Assembly (NCBI RefSeq): GCF_012489685.1
Contig: NC_080043.1
Span: 83,468,292 to 83,532,291, forward strand
Source of the DNA: Lotus japonicus
Lineage: Eukaryota; Streptophyta; Magnoliopsida; Fabales; Fabaceae
Direction of reading: 5' to 3'
DNA length: 64,000 bases
Shown here: positions 12,101 through 24,980 of the stretch, piece after piece
How positions within the stretch are numbered: position 1 is the stretch's first letter
Layout of the letters: every line of letters starts with the position of its first letter
Position numbers and translations under genes: made by a program
The notes under the pieces: generated by a model
Databases searched by the model: none
What the model was told of the DNA's origin: nothing
What the model saw: only the letters and a program-made list of their open reading frames with translations

Positions 12101-14844
12101 TTTTGAATATCTTCTCGCAAAACAGGTTCTAAATTTTCGAGTGGTGTCTATAAAGGGAAAAGTATAACCACATCAACAACCAATAAAAAAAAGTACAGAA
12201 TTTAAAAATAATGACTGAAAAATAAAAAATAAATAAAAACAAGAAAAAGCTATTTGCTTACTCACCCTTGTTTTATCACGTATGACAAACAACAATGTTG
12301 TTTTGCGCGGACTAAACAATCTCATCATGACCTGAAAGCATGCAACTAGATATATGACAACTCTGAGATTCAAGAAAACTGCTCGTAGTCAAAAGGCTGA
12401 CAAAAGATACCTGAAAGACAGTTTTCAAAAGCGGCTTATTTGCAGCTTGCTCACGGCCAATGTCATGGCACCACCTTTACAAGCATTTCATACAGAAAAA
12501 AATTAGATGCATAAAGAAAGAAAATCAACTGGAAAACATCAAACAAGAAGTACAAGCAGCTAAACAGACATCAAATTTTCTGAAACTAGCTTGTATTAAA
12601 GATGTCTCATTGAAAAGAAGGAAAAACTCACATGTTTATTAGCACTATATCTGAGACAGCAAGAGCAAACAGAGCACTCTGCTTTTCAAATGCAGTATCA
12701 TCCTGAGAGATAGACAGTTTCAGTATACACGGAAACAACCACAAAACTATCCACTTCTCATCCTTTGTTCAGATTTTTGCCAATGACAGAGATTTCTGGT
12801 TTAAAGAATCTTAAGTCCTAATTATTAAATATTAACTATTCCTAACCCATCATAAAGCAAACACAGGATTATAATGATTATGAAACTCTTTTTTCTTGTA
12901 AGCATATGAAGTACAGGGGCAGGGAGATAACTGAACCTTGCACTTCACGTTTTCCATTGAAGAGAGAGAGAGAGGGAAAAAAAGGGCATTACTTTGCAAG
13001 TAAAAAGAGGAAAAACAAATAGATGGTACAGTTAAATCTTGAAATAAATATTTTATGTTTCATAGGGACTAGAGACACATTGGCATATATCCATTTCCAA
13101 CTATAAATTGTAAATGCAATGTTATTTGGATATTGGAAATATACTCTGAATCAACATCACTGTTATTATCAAAGTAAAGGTATAACAATTAACAATAACA
13201 ACCAAAACCTTTTCCCACTAGGTGAGGTCAGCTAATAGATCAAACAAGACCATAATATCCAAGGTATAACATGTGAGGAAAAATTAACACCTCTCCACGT
13301 TCTCTTCCATCTGTACCCTCCAAATCCATCACAATTGTACAAGGCTCGATGCCAGTACATCTAGCCATCCATATTCCTTTGGTTGTTTGAGACCTGAAAA
13401 TAAGCACATCACATCAGGGCCTTTTTAATTGAGTAAGGTTTATATGACATGTCAGACTTGTAAGAACATACCTTCCTTTAAAAGCATCCATCTCTCTGAA
13501 GTTGGTTCCAAACAAATGATTTAATAGTGTGCTCTTGCCTGCCCAGAGAAAAGAAAACAACAAATTAGATAATTCAAAGATCCATTTATTGGGAATAGCT
13601 CACATCTCACTATCCTGATAGATTGAAACAAATATAAAATGAGTTGAATTTAAATGGAAGAAGAAATAGGGAAAAAAGGATGAAGTTCTTAGAAGATTTG
13701 AGAAAACGGATAAAGAGACTAAACCACCAGAAATCACCGTTTTAAATAGATAATGAATTCATAAATCTATGTCCAATTCAACTAGACGTTATTGCTCGTT
13801 ACTTCATAAAGTACAAATTCGATTTAACCTTTTCATGAATTTGAAATAACAATCATCTCAGTATATAGTATCAAGCAAGTTATCTTAATTACATCAAAAT
13901 CCTCTATAGCAAAGACCGGAAAAAACAATCATTAAATCCAATTAGTTTATGAAGATAAGAAGAAACAATACGATTATGAATAAAGCAAGAAAGCATACCA
14001 CTACTTTGCGGACCCATTATAGAAACTACAGCATACGAAAGCCCACATTCACCCAATTTCACCTCCTTCATAAAGGTTTCAATTCCAGAAGCATTGAATG
14101 TACCATCTCCATCAATAAGCTGAGTTGAACAAGAAGTCTCACTATTCGCTGCATAAGCAAACACTCACATTGTTAGTTGAAGGCGAAAAGATTCAAAATA
14201 CTCAGCAAAAATTTCAAGTAAACCACTAATTAGATCCATATGAAAAACACGAGAACTCGGGAAAAATCGGAAAAACTAAATTCTCAGGTTTGAAAAAAAA
14301 AAAAATTTATACATGTTTTCTGGTTCCACACATCAGTTCAAGCCCAATACTTCCAGCTGAGAAGCATACAACAGAATAATTAGATTAATACATAATTGCC
14401 ATTCTCTTCTTCACTCATTTTCCTCCCTTAATCAAAAAGCATTTTAGTCTAAACCTTGTAAAGGATCCAACAATTTAGCCATACAAAACACAAATTATGG
14501 ATCAATCAAATTGTCACACTTAATCAAATCACCAATTGCAATAAATCCCAAACAGATAATCACTCAAAACTGTATAAAATTAATTATGATATCATAATTA
14601 ACAACAATAAAAGAAAAGAAAAAACGAGAGTTAGAAAAATGAAGCCAAAAAGCAAAACGCATGGAAGTGTAACTGCAAGTTTCGGTTAACACCCAATATT
14701 CATCTTCTATAAAAGATTGAAACTTCGATGAGAGTTGAAACTATAGAAAGCAATAACTGAAGAACACAATTTTGATCAGAAAATGATGGAAAATGCAGAT
14801 CGATGAAAAGGGAAAGGGGATTGCGATTGAAAATTCGTACCCAT
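6131..14844 (-). CDS. RHD3: RHD3-like (SEY1/atlastin-type) ER membrane-fusion GTPase, complete, 811 aa
   Basis: Dynamin-superfamily GTPase of the ER that drives homotypic fusion of ER tubules; in Arabidopsis it is needed for cell expansion and root-hair growth. Coding exons: 14844-14841, 14148-13999, 13538-13472, 13393-13291, 12702-12632, 12474-12411, 12331-12266, 12147-12100, 12009-11947, 11834-11778, 11532-11374, 11291-11223, 11132-11041, 10580-10502, 10064-9899, 9601-9477, 8560-8298, 8213-8117, 8034-7870, 7615-7511, 7161-7067, 6832-6736, 6361-6131; total 2436 nt. The protein begins [20 protein letters not shown]. The P-loop GPQSSGKS (residues 47-54) is split between exons 2 and 3. DLEG is at 97-100 and the G4 motif VIRD ends at 172. 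Two short membrane spans lie near 684-702 and 706-724, followed by an amphipathic helix and a Ser-rich tail. Exon 1 contributes only ATG+G. The intron after 7511 uses a GC donor. The copy looks intact. It could equally be called an RHD3-like paralogue. Confidence 0.96.
7510..7511 (-). other. GC 5' splice site of RHD3 intron 20
   Basis: Exon 20 must end ...AISAQ to join [12 protein letters not shown] in exon 21. On the minus strand the join is CAG|GCATGG, giving a GC rather than GT donor; the acceptor (TTTTCAG|GAGGCC) is normal. GC-AG introns are a known minor class. Reading on to the next GT would add residues AW after SAQ and shift the frame. Confidence 0.75.
8821..9338. mobile_element. hAT-like nonautonomous element with GC-rich palindromic ends, in RHD3 intron 16
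   Basis: A 518-bp insertion in the intron between exons 16 and 17. The left end begins CATAGTCAGTCCCGGATAGC and the right end, reverse-complemented, begins ATAGTAGTCAATAGCGC. Between them lies AT-rich sequence, then a dense run of CCGCTATT / AGCGGC units. The ends match two other window elements (10288-10469 and 41428-41563) that carry 8-bp target duplications, as hAT elements do. No clean target duplication is visible here, so the copy is older or altered. Confidence 0.6.
10288..10469. mobile_element. 182-bp hAT-type MITE in RHD3 intron 14
   Basis: It lies between exons 14 and 15. The termini are CAGGGTTGTTAATGGCG on the left and, reverse-complemented, CAGGCTTGTTAATAGCGC on the right. Perfect 8-bp direct repeats GATTACAC flank it (10280-10287 and 10470-10477). 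The body is built of repeated AGCG/CGCT palindromes and is far richer in GC than the intron. The 8-bp duplication and CAGGG terminus are hallmarks of the hAT superfamily. There is no coding capacity. Confidence 0.8.
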
Positions 14845-17601
14845 TATCGTGGAATTGGCGACGGTGTTGAGAAATGCGGCAAGGAAGATCGAATGAGAGA
14901 AGAGAAAACGAAGGGGCGATCTCAGAGTCACAAGGCCATTGCCATTAGCATAGCATAATAACGTCACACATATACTCGTTTTCCTCTTTTTCTTTTTCTT
15001 TTTTCTTTCTTGTGTGGGTGTGCAAATTGAAAATTTGGAAATGATTTTTAGGTATTATAAATTAATAGTTTTATCGAAAGATGAAAATGGCTTTTTTTCT
15101 GATATTCAAATAAGAAAATGTATTATTGTTGTTGTGTAATGATGTTGGTTTTTAATTAAAATAAAAACATTTCTATTTGAAATATTCAAAATAAATGGGA
15201 GTGAATGAAAATTGAAGCAAAGAGTAAATGAATTCCCTTGTAAATATTTTTGTGGGAAATGGAAAATTGGAAATAGCATCTTGGCCAATCGGTATGTTTT
15301 CCTGTTGGCACAATCCACCGTCCTTTTTGTTCATATTTCTGTTTATAATCCTCTCAACAAATAATTTTTCGAAATTTAAATTTATGTCATCATCTTACTT
15401 ATATGTATAAATAGTTTTATATAAATATATAATTGAACTTCTTTATTTTAAGTTTTAATATAATTTAATTATGATTAAGCATAATGATAAACTTTGATTG
15501 GATATAGTTAGACTTATATATAAAACTTATATTTATTAAATTCTATTAAAAAAAATATGGGTGTGGAGTGTGGTACTAATATCTCTTCTTGGAAACTTTC
15601 AAACTTTGACTATATGAAAATAAAAATTGTACTTTTTTATGGGTTGACATATTATTGGTTTTTTAGCTTTCTAAAAAAAATAATTAAATTCAATAATTTT
15701 CAATTTTATTTGTTGTTTAAAATTTAACACATAATAAAAAAAAATCCTTAGCACAAGTATCCCTATTAACCACCACAGTCCACAGCATGTAGTCATCTAA
15801 GGATTTACGCATTAATCGGTAGGGATTAATTAAGTATTCATTTATCAAAGTTGAAAATCGAACGCTCATCCACTAACAGATAAAGTGTTGAAATATTACG
15901 TCAACTCACTTAGTTAAACCGTCTTATTTAGAATTTAGTCTAAAACATAATCATCTATAGACAAAAAATTCAAGAAAATTATTACTTTTTTTTACAATAA
16001 TGGTAGAATGGAGAGAAAGCACCTCCGGACTACCGGGCAGGGCGTCAGTGGCATGCTGAGGAAGCTAGCAGATGCCCTCTCCTATAAGGAGTGTTGGGGG
16101 ATCTCCCCGAGGAGGGTGACCCACCAACTGCGATTTTACTGACCCCAAGGGGATTCGAACCCTTGACCTTTGGAAGGTGAGGGTTAAACTCGGAACCTAA
16201 AGTCAGTTGTGTCAACCCATGTTGCTACTGAAAATGAAATTAGAAGCATTTTTTCTACGGGAAATTAGAAGCATGTCAAAGACGTGTGTGAAGAAGATAA
16301 AAATTATCATAAAGTTGAAAATTATTACAGTAGTTTAAATAAAAACCTCCAAAACCTCCTGTAATGTAATAAAAAACCTCCAAATTAAAGAAATGAATGG
16401 GTCCCCCTAATCACCGCCCATGACTGTGTGATTCTGCCTTTCGGCAAATGACAGAAGAGAAGCAACTTTTGAGCGCATGCAGCTTCGTTTCAAAATGTGA
16501 CTTTTGTTGTTTGTTAGCACTAGCTGCTGCTTTTGGTTCCATACTCTTTTTCTGGTGCGATCCCATAATCACTTATTCACTTATTTACAGTACATTTCAA
16601 AACACATGGTGAGGCTATATTTGACGTGTTTGTATATATTAATATTTAATTAACCGTTCTAATATTCAATTTTATATATTTTCATCATTTCATGTAAAAT
16701 TTGTATTAAAAGCATAGAAATTAATTTGGATGTGTGCCGGTATTTGTAATAATATGTGTTTAGTGACGATTTTTAACCGTCGTTGTAAATGTGAGAACGA
16801 AAAAAAATAAAAGATTATAAAAATGTGTTTAAAATAGTGTATTGCTAATATTACTCTTCTATATTTATAATGATTATTTAGAAATAATTTGTAAAATTAT
16901 ATGAAAAGATTATAATTATGTTAGCTAAGTAAAATGCTTTTTTAACTAAAAAATATTTTTTTTCATTAAAAAAAAAGAGAGCACTGTAATGGAATTTGGC
17001 CTCCAATATTGGTCCTCTATCTAACAACTACTAACAGCATCACTAGTGGAAGTTGTTGGTCGTTAATGATCATTCATTATCATTTGCCGTTTCCCAGACA
17101 GTTGTTAGAACAAGTGAAGTGACCACCTTATCCTTTAAGTTTTTTTTTTTTATAGGCAATGACATATATATATATATATATATATTAAAATGAAGCACAA
17201 GGGTACTTCAACCCCATACAAGTAGAAGAAAAGAAAAAATGGAAGATACAAGCAACACAATATACATTCGCATAGATCCATCTACTAACATTCGCTCCAA
17301 TAAAATAAAAGAATGTATACCTTCATCATCATCACCATGAAAATGATGGCCATTGTGGAATTAGAAAAAGAAAAAGCATTTTTTATTAATTAAATAATTA
17401 GAATTTTGAAAGGCTAAAACGGATGTGGAAGTTATATGTGGACCCTTATTTTTCACTAAGATTGTCTTGTAGACCGGTAATTGGAGAAAAAATATTTCAA
17501 ATATGTTATATAACATCCTAAAAATCATTTTAAATCGAAAAAAAATTGTCAAAGACAAAAAAATATAATTTATTTTCATATACAACTTAAATTCAGTATC
17601 T
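14845..17601. other. RHD3 5' UTR/promoter side and gene-free interval
   Basis: It starts with the 5' UTR and promoter side of the RHD3-like gene (about 14845-15000, with a pyrimidine-rich leader on the minus strand). AT-rich sequence without a supportable gene follows, apart from a SINE-like block at about 16010-16215. A (TA)n microsatellite lies at 17163-17185. Confidence 0.5.
16010..16215 (-). mobile_element. SINE-like (tRNA-derived) repeat
   Basis: A GC-richer block of about 200 bp in AT-rich surroundings. Read on the minus strand it has GGTTCGAATCCCC, a perfect tRNA-type B box (Pol III promoter), with a weak A-box-like stretch about 45 bp upstream. The tRNA-unrelated body that follows ends in a T/A-rich tail near 15985. 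The arrangement fits a plant SINE. I see no clean target duplication, so the call is tentative. Confidence 0.45.
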
Positions 17602-17883
17602 TTGCAAAAGTTAAGTCATAACCATGATGAATTTGTGAAATTTCTCCAACTTGATCGGATTCTTCATGGGTCAGGTCTATTGAATAATGTTTGGAGGCCT
17701 CCAACCCTAGATAGTGAAACTCCACATGAATGGAAGCTTCCGAATAGAGGGGAACTGCATGGGAGGGGGAGGCCTACTACGACAACACTAGACAATGGCT
17801 GGCTAAGTTCACGTCCTTGGAAACAAGGGGATGCTTTCAAGGTCGAGACAATGGCATTGCGAGATGGGCTCGTGTTGGATGGG
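17602..17883 (+). pseudogene. LINE-type RNase H domain relic, upstream half
   Basis: The frame contains ...AFKVETMALRDGLVLD, the alanine/leucine-rich helix typical of the C-terminal RNase H domain of plant L1-type retrotransposons (E-A-x-A-L-R-x-G-L). The upstream part is degenerate. It is interrupted at 17884 by the long LTR and resumes at 25536. The end ...VLD joins on the far side to CGRGHRKVSCEVDCA in the same domain. This is not a functional gene. Confidence 0.7.
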
Positions 17884-18591
17884 TGTAAGACCCAAGTTTT
17901 TAGCTTAGAATAAATTAGTAAAATTTCTTATTCACGAATAATTTCGATGTAACGTGAAGTAAGGAAACTGGATAAACGTTTATTAAATGGAATAAATGTA
18001 TGGAGAAGATATTTCACGAGAAGGTTAAGGACAAGATTCGAATCGACGGAAATTATGACGCAAGTATTATTCGTTTACCCCTAGGACAAAAACCTTAGGA
18101 AAAGATTAATTTCACCCTTGGAACACTGTAGGAATAAATTCCGAAAATCTTCAAGAGGAATATAAGAACTTCTCTTAATCCTTTCATGATAAGCGTTTCG
18201 ATACGAAACCCTGGAATGTACGAACGTCCGATTCTAATTCTCGGATGTTTGCCGAAACTAAATCATTGATAGTTCAAGAAACCTAAAATCAACGGACGAT
18301 GAAGACTTTTTCTATTCGGAGCTTCAAATGAAGATTCCACACGCGTACACTCATTTCTTTCGATGTTTCCAACCTTTCTTTAGAAGGAAGTTTTCTCATC
18401 CGACATCAACTGCAAAAAGTAGTTTTTCGGGTAAAATCGATTTACACCGACTTTGGATCGTTTGATTTAATTCCAAGAAACCTGTTTTGAGTTCTGGAAT
18501 TCTGTCGCCATAACCTATCTTGGAATTCACGGAGGAATGTGCAGGAAAAATCAGAATCGCGAAATATTCATTTTCCCGCGTTTTCCATTTT

Positions 18592-18600
18592 CTATATATA
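18592..18600 (+). promoter_or_regulatory. LTR TATA box
   Basis: CTATATATA followed about 60 bp later by a CA-repeat and a GA-rich leader. The inner LTR has the same TATA (CTATATATAG, read on the minus strand near 22290) at the matching place, which supports a conserved retrotransposon promoter. Confidence 0.55.
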
Positions 18601-18889
18601 GCTTGAAAAATGAAAAAAAAAAAAAAAAAAAAAAAATCACAACACACACACACGGCTGTGGCTTTGGAGAGGAAGAGGAGGAGAAGTGATTTTTGCCAAT
18701 TCTTGCCCGATCGTCGCTCTGTTCGTTGCTACGCGTAGACCTCGAGGTACTGATGCTTTTCCTTACCTCTGATCGTAAATTCTGTCGCTTTTCTCTATGT
18801 CTTTCTGTGCTCAAAGTTTTGAGATTTTTGTAAAACTATCCAAATAACTTGATTTTAGTGTCTAAACTTATTCACTACGTGCCCCTACG

Positions 18890-21800
18890 TGTAACACCCC
18901 GATTTCGGTGGCGTCACTTTAGTAACAAAAATAAACTTAATGCGGAAAACGTGAATATTTTTTTTCGATAATAACTAAGACAAGACTGAATTAAATAAAA
19001 CCCAAATGCGAAAAGCAATAAAACTAATATACAATATATAGAACAGCCCCCGCCGTAAGTAGCAACCTCGTCACGAGTGAACCTCCAGTGACGGGTAAGA
19101 AAGTGTAACGCCCGTAGGCAATATGTACAAACCAAATGAAAAGGGTGAAGTGTCCGCAACACCATCCCTCAAAACTGAGAATGAGCTGGTCCATCGGCCT
19201 GAAACAAGACCTCCTAAGTCCAACCAACTCTCTGTGATTCCCGTAAGGAAACCACACAAAAAGCTATAGGCGGAACTACCCTGTCCCCTAAAGAAGCAAA
19301 TGAAGCAATACTGTCAGAGCTAAAACTCTACTCCTACACTAATCCTAACTCGAGGAGCTCATACCAACACTCAAAACTATGTGCTAGCATGATCGTCGTC
19401 TGAATCAGAATCCAGAACAACTAAGTCTACCAACCCTATCCGTCCTCCCCTCGCAACCGCAGTGCGCTCCGGTGCTGGACTCACGGGCTTAGAGCCCGAA
19501 CCCTGATCATCAATGACCGCAACGCTGGGTGCACTAGACTCTGCCGAAGGCACTCCCATTGGCTCCTCCTCTGAGGGATCCTCCTCGTCTGAAGACAACG
19601 ATGGTGGTGGTGGTCCTCCAAGTCCTGGTCCACAGTGAACGCCCGGTGGCAAGTTGAAGCTGACAAAGCACCTCCTCAATACTCCTTCTACCAAGAGTCC
19701 TCCCCTATCAACCCGATCCTCCATGATCCTCCCGGAATAAGTCGCGCGGTGGCTAGCGGGGTCTACCACCCACGAACCGGGGTCATCCTGGTCGATCATC
19801 TCATATCTGATCCCCCCCGAAGGGTGGACCATTGTGAACCAATCCGCAATGGACATCTGACAAAAGGCGTTGTCCGCCAAAACACACACAGAAGACGCGA
19901 GGGTCAACTCTAAAGAACTATGTAGATAATAAACCCAATAGGTACAGATAATAGATAGCCTCTTAGGCTTATAACTAGAGATAACATCCTAGGGTTGCAT
20001 ATTCCACAAAAACATAACGACAATAATAACACTTAACATGTTCCAAGTAAGATTATCAAATAACAATCACACTCAGCAACTAAGTCGGTATGCATGTTGC
20101 ATGAAATGATATGCAGGTTAACCCAGTCAACCAGTATGCAATCCGGAACGGATGGACATCAACGGATCAGCCCTAGCACCAGCCACGGTGGGACCATTTC
20201 GGCCCGCGTGCCTCTTACTCCAACAACAGCGGTAGTCAGATCAGCCGTAACCCGTAGGTCTGCCATTTCGGTCTGCTACAAGAGACGTCTACAAACGCTC
20301 TTACACGGCATTCCGGGTCTTATGACCATTTTGGAAACCGACGAGGTCCAGAGTACGTCCTGTGTTAATACCTCATTAATGTTGCATGAATGCAGGATGA
20401 TTAGTCAAACAACGTCTCCGAATCTCACTCGACACGTCGCCACGTGTTCTAGGTAAATTAAAGTCTCTAAAAGCTTACCCTAAGGTAAAGTCGATTCTGC
20501 GACAAAAGACACTTCTTCACAACAACACATAACCCACGATGATCTCCAAATCATCCAACTCATCTCAATCCGATGGTCACAACTGCTCAACGAGCACAGA
20601 GTATCACACTCTCGGAAACTAACGGTTTCCCGGACTTATCCCCAGGATAGCCCAACAACACATAGCTGCTCCAACAACACAAAAGTATCAACATACTCAA
20701 CAAGCCCAACAACACAGCTGCTCCAACAGCACAAGAGCATCAACATACTCAACACTTCTCAACTTTCTCAACACTTGGATCCGACGACACTTCTCGTTTT
20801 CCAAAACTAAGATTTGCATCCTAAGCTTCCTTTCGAGTTTATTATCATTAATTGAAGATTTAGAGGTTGTTTAATGTCTTATGAGTTTTCTTTTCAAAAT
20901 AATATCCTTTTAGTCTTATCGCAAAATCTTATAAGTTCTCGGGATCACCTAATCCCCAAATGATACCAGAGAATGTCTCGATCCATGAAACACCATAACA
21001 AGGTCCGAATCTCATTCGTCCTATCAAACTTTCTCAAAACTCTCAAAACAAAATCGGCATGACCTGCCCGTTATTCTCACTTTTCAGAAACTCAGATTTC
21101 GTTGCAAAAGCATAATTACATCATCACAGTCAATCAACATGTCATATATCAACATATTAAGCAATAACCACATAGCACTTAGCATATAAGGCATGCACCA
21201 CACATCCTAGATTACCCACATAGCACATAGCATGTAAGTCAATCTCAAAAACAGTCAGTAGATGAACCATCTACATTGTCAACCGAAGCCTCAGAAAACA
21301 TTTTTCCAATCAAACACAAACAAGTGCATAAACAGTAAACAATGTCGAAAGCATCGACCCTGAGCATTAACTAGAGATTCAGTGAGAAGCCCTCACCTGT
21401 AGGTTCTCCAGAGTGATCTTCGAACTCTTCCTCACAAGCAAAGTGTTGCTCCTCAGGAAATTCCTCAAAAGCTCCTTTAAAGCAAAATCACAGAAATACT
21501 ATCAGAATCTATCGAAAACTAAACTATCGATACTTACTAAGGTTACACGAAGTAGTACATACTCCGAGGTACGATAATCTAGCGCGAAAGGACAAGTTTT
21601 CGGAAAAGGAAATTTTCCTCCTCCTTCCCCTATAGGCTCGGCCACTTTAGGTAATTAGGGGACTCGATTTTTCTTCGATCAAACTTGGTTCCTATGCTAT
21701 CATTAGCCGTAACTAAGGGTATTCTGAACTCGGAAAAATTATCGGATCAAAAACTGTCGCAGGGGTATTTTGGTCATGATTTTTAACTTAGAATTTTCAA

Positions 21801-23005
21801 AACTGAAATCCCAAAAACCAAATTTGACAGGGACGTCACCAACGACGTTTATGACAACTAATCCTACTAGCACTAAGCTAAGGCGATAGTTTTCAGCCTA
21901 AAGGTTGAAGCTTTACTCCAAAAACTCCAAAAATGGGTATTTAAGGCTAAAATTGATTCCGGCGGAAATCCAGCGACATAACGGAAAATCTAATCCGGCA
22001 GAAGTGATCTTGGGCACATAGGGAAGATGTTTAGAATCAAAAATGAAATATTCAGGATAGTTTTGCAAAAACCTCAAAACTATCAGCTCAGAAAAGTCTA
22101 CAGAAAAGCTATGGAAAAAGCGATCAGAGGTAAGGATTAGCGACTATACCTCGAAACCTTGAAGTAGCAACTGATTAATCGACGATCAAGCAAGTAATGA
22201 AGAAAAACTCTTCCTCCTTCTTCTTCTCTTGGCCGCGGGTTTGGGTGGGGAAAATGGGTAGTTTTTTGTGATTTTTCTTCCTTTCTTGGCTATATATAGA
22301 GGTTGGCAAAACGCGGTAAAATGAAAGTTTCGCGAATCTGATTTTTTCGGCTTCACTCTCCATGAATTAATAGATATGTTTTGGCAAAAGAATTCCAAAA
22401 CTATAAAGAGGTCTCCTTGTATTTTTGGCGACTAATGCATAATCGTAATAAAACTATTTTACCCGATAAGTTGCTTTTTGCATCGGATGTCGGAATAGAA
22501 AACTTCCTTCTGAAGAAAGATTGAAATCATCAAGAGAAATGGGTGTAAGCGTGTAGAATCTTCATTTGAAGCTCTGAATAGAAAAAGTCCCCATAGTCGG
22601 GTGATTCTAGGGTTTTGAAATACCAGGGATTCGGTTTCGGCAAACTTCCGATGATTGGAATCGGACGTTCGTAGATCCTAGAGTTTCGCCTTGAAACGAT
22701 TGTGATATAAGGAAAAAGAGAAGTTCTAACTTTTCTCTGAAGATTTTTGGAATTAACTTCCATCGTGCCTAAAAGTGAAAACTAGCTATATACTAGGGTT
22801 TCTGACCTAAGTTTCAGCGTATAACGATCGTGCTATAACTTTTATCGACTTCGGTACGATCCTCAGACTTTTTCCTGAACTTTCTCCTTCATATATTTAT
22901 TTCATTTGGTAAACTCTAGTTCAGGTTTCCCTTCACGATACATCAACCCTAATCGTGAATAGGATTCTATTTAGTTGGCATAAGTTTAAAAACTTGGGCC
23001 TTACA
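18890..23005 (-). mobile_element. Inner long LTR (4116 bp), inverted relative to the outer one, with perfect 5-bp TSD
   Basis: On the plus strand it starts TGTAACACCCCGATTTCGG and ends GGGCCTTACA. It is flanked by CTACG on both sides (18885-18889 and 23006-23010). Its sequence is the reverse complement of the surrounding outer LTR over most of its length (for example 22110-22790 against 18160-18830, and 21600-22010 against 23020-23360), so the two are members of one family. It looks like a solo LTR. An open frame on the minus strand (19907-19377, 176 codons) has an acidic, Ser/Pro-rich stretch (SSDEEDPSEEEP) that I do not recognise; it may be chance or an LTR-encoded relic. Confidence 0.82.
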
Positions 23006-24079
23006 CTACGCATGTTTAGCGGATTACATTTCGCCGAATCTTGTCGAATCGCCGCCGAACTTCAATTCTGCTCAAAATACCCATTTCTGACAAAGGTTCC
23101 GCTTTTTGAATAAAAAACTCTCGACTGAGCTTAGCGTTAGTAGGATTAGTCGTCATAATCGTCGTTGGTGTCGACCCCATCTAATTTGTTTTTCGAAATT
23201 CTGATTTTGAGTTTCCGAGCTAAAAATATTGACCAAAATACCCCTGCGACAGTTTTCGACCCGATAATTTTTCTGAGAGTTTCTCTGGCCTAGATATCGC
23301 CTAAGAATACCTAGGAATTGATTTAGATCGAAGAAAAAGTTCGGAAACCCTATTTTTGAGAGTGGCCGAAACCTATTTGCTAGGGTACCGTGTCCAAAAA
23401 TAATTTGTGGGTCTCTATGACCTGAGCCATTGCGTAGCTCTTTCAATTGTCGAAATTTTGGCTCCGGTTTCGTGTCATTCCGAGTTCTGTAGCTCAAGTT
23501 ATGCGCGTTTTAGTAAACGAAGTTCTGTTGTCAATTCGTGCTTATATAGGAACTCCGAAGTTTTAAAGCGTTCTTTACGATTTCGATTAGTATTATTAGA
23601 TCGTGTTGCTCCTAGTGAGGCTTGTGTTGATGATTGTGTTTCCTTGTTCTAGGTTCGCCATTTCCATGCACAACTTCTACTCACGAAGGTAAGGGTAACT
23701 CAGTTTTAGCGCGTCTTTGAGTCCTGCCTGCTTTTATCGCACTGCATGCGTTTGAGATGAAGATGTTTATATTGATTGACATTGGATTATGATTATTATG
23801 CTTGCAATGTTGTATGCTTGCTTATGTTGACTGTTTCTGAGGCTTGTGCCAAATGTTTTCTGAAGGCTTCGGCCGAGTAAACTTATTGAGACGTGTGTCT
23901 CCGTTTTCTGAGAGGCTTCGGCCGTTTACTGGTTTCTGTCATTGAACTAAGTTGGTATGTAATTGAATTAATTTATGTTGGTTGATAATATGAATAACAT
24001 GTGGTTATCCTGATTTGATTATTGAATTTGAGATTGTTGTTTGAGTGACTACTGAGTTGGATGAGATGTTTTGGTTTGC

Positions 24080-24460
24080 TTGAAGTGGCAGTGGAGTAGA
24101 TATTTTCACATGACTGTCCCGTCTTTCGAGGCGTTATGGAGTGGATATTTTCACATGACTATCCCGTCCTTCGAGGCGTTACTTAGTGACAGTGGAGTGG
24201 ATATTTTCACAGGACTGTCCCGTCTTGCGAGACGTTATCAAGTGGTAGTGGAGTGAATATTTTCACATGACTATCCCGTCCATTGTGGCGTTAAGTGGCG
24301 GTGTGGTGGTGATTGTCCCACGTGATCGTCCCGTCTTGCGAGACGTTATCAAGTGGTAGTGGAGTGGATATTTTCACATGACTATCCCGTCCATTGTGGC
24401 GTTAAGTGACAGTGGAGTGGATATTTTCACAGGACTGTCCCGTCTTGCGAGACGTTATTG
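24080..24460 (+). repeat. Tandem repeat in outer LTR, about 55-60-bp unit
   Basis: Several imperfect copies of a unit containing GATATTTTCACATGACT and a variable CCCGTC...GCGTTA part, each with AGTGGAGT at its start. Adjacent copies differ in whether the CCCGTC part reads TTTCGAGGCG, TTGCGAGACG or CATTGTGGCG. Confidence 0.8.
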
Positions 24461-24469
24461 TTTGATTGA

Positions 24470-24980
24470 TATTGTTGAGGATTATTGATATCTGATTTGA
24501 TGTTATATTGTTGAGGATTATTGATATCTGGTTTGTTGTTATATTTTTTAGGATTATTGATATCTGATTTGTTGTTATATTGTTGAGGCTTATTGATATC
24601 TGATTTGATGTTATATTGTTGAGGATTATTGATATCTGATTTGTTGTTATATTTTTTAGGATTATTGATATCTGAATTGTTGTTATATTGTTGAGGATTA
24701 TTGATATCTGATTTGACGTTATATTGTCAAGGTTGTTGACATCTGATTAGATGTTATAGATTGAGGTTGCTGTTATTTGATTTGATGTCATATTGTTGAG
24801 ATTATTGTCATATGATTTGATTCTATACTGTGGAGGTTGTGGATATCTGAGTTGTTATATGTTGTTAAGTTGATGTCTGAATAAATGTTACATGTTGTTA
24901 AGTTGCTGATATCTGAGTAGAAATATTGTTGAGGTTGTTGATAGTTGATTTAAATCTATATTGTTGAATATATGTCGTCA
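24470..24980 (+). repeat. Tandem repeat in outer LTR, about 36-bp unit
   Basis: A near-continuous array of TTGTTGAGGATTATTGATAT plus CTGATTTG(A/T)TGTTATA. Copies are cleaner on the left (24480-24720) and decay to the right. The matching part of the inner LTR (about 20550-20770, minus strand) is shorter and more diverged, which suggests the array expanded within individual LTRs. Confidence 0.8.

Noticed and set aside
24080..24980. Regular repeats resembling a CRISPR array
   Set aside because: The units are adjacent without unique spacers, lie inside an LTR of a plant genome, and have no cas genes near. They are simple tandem repeats.
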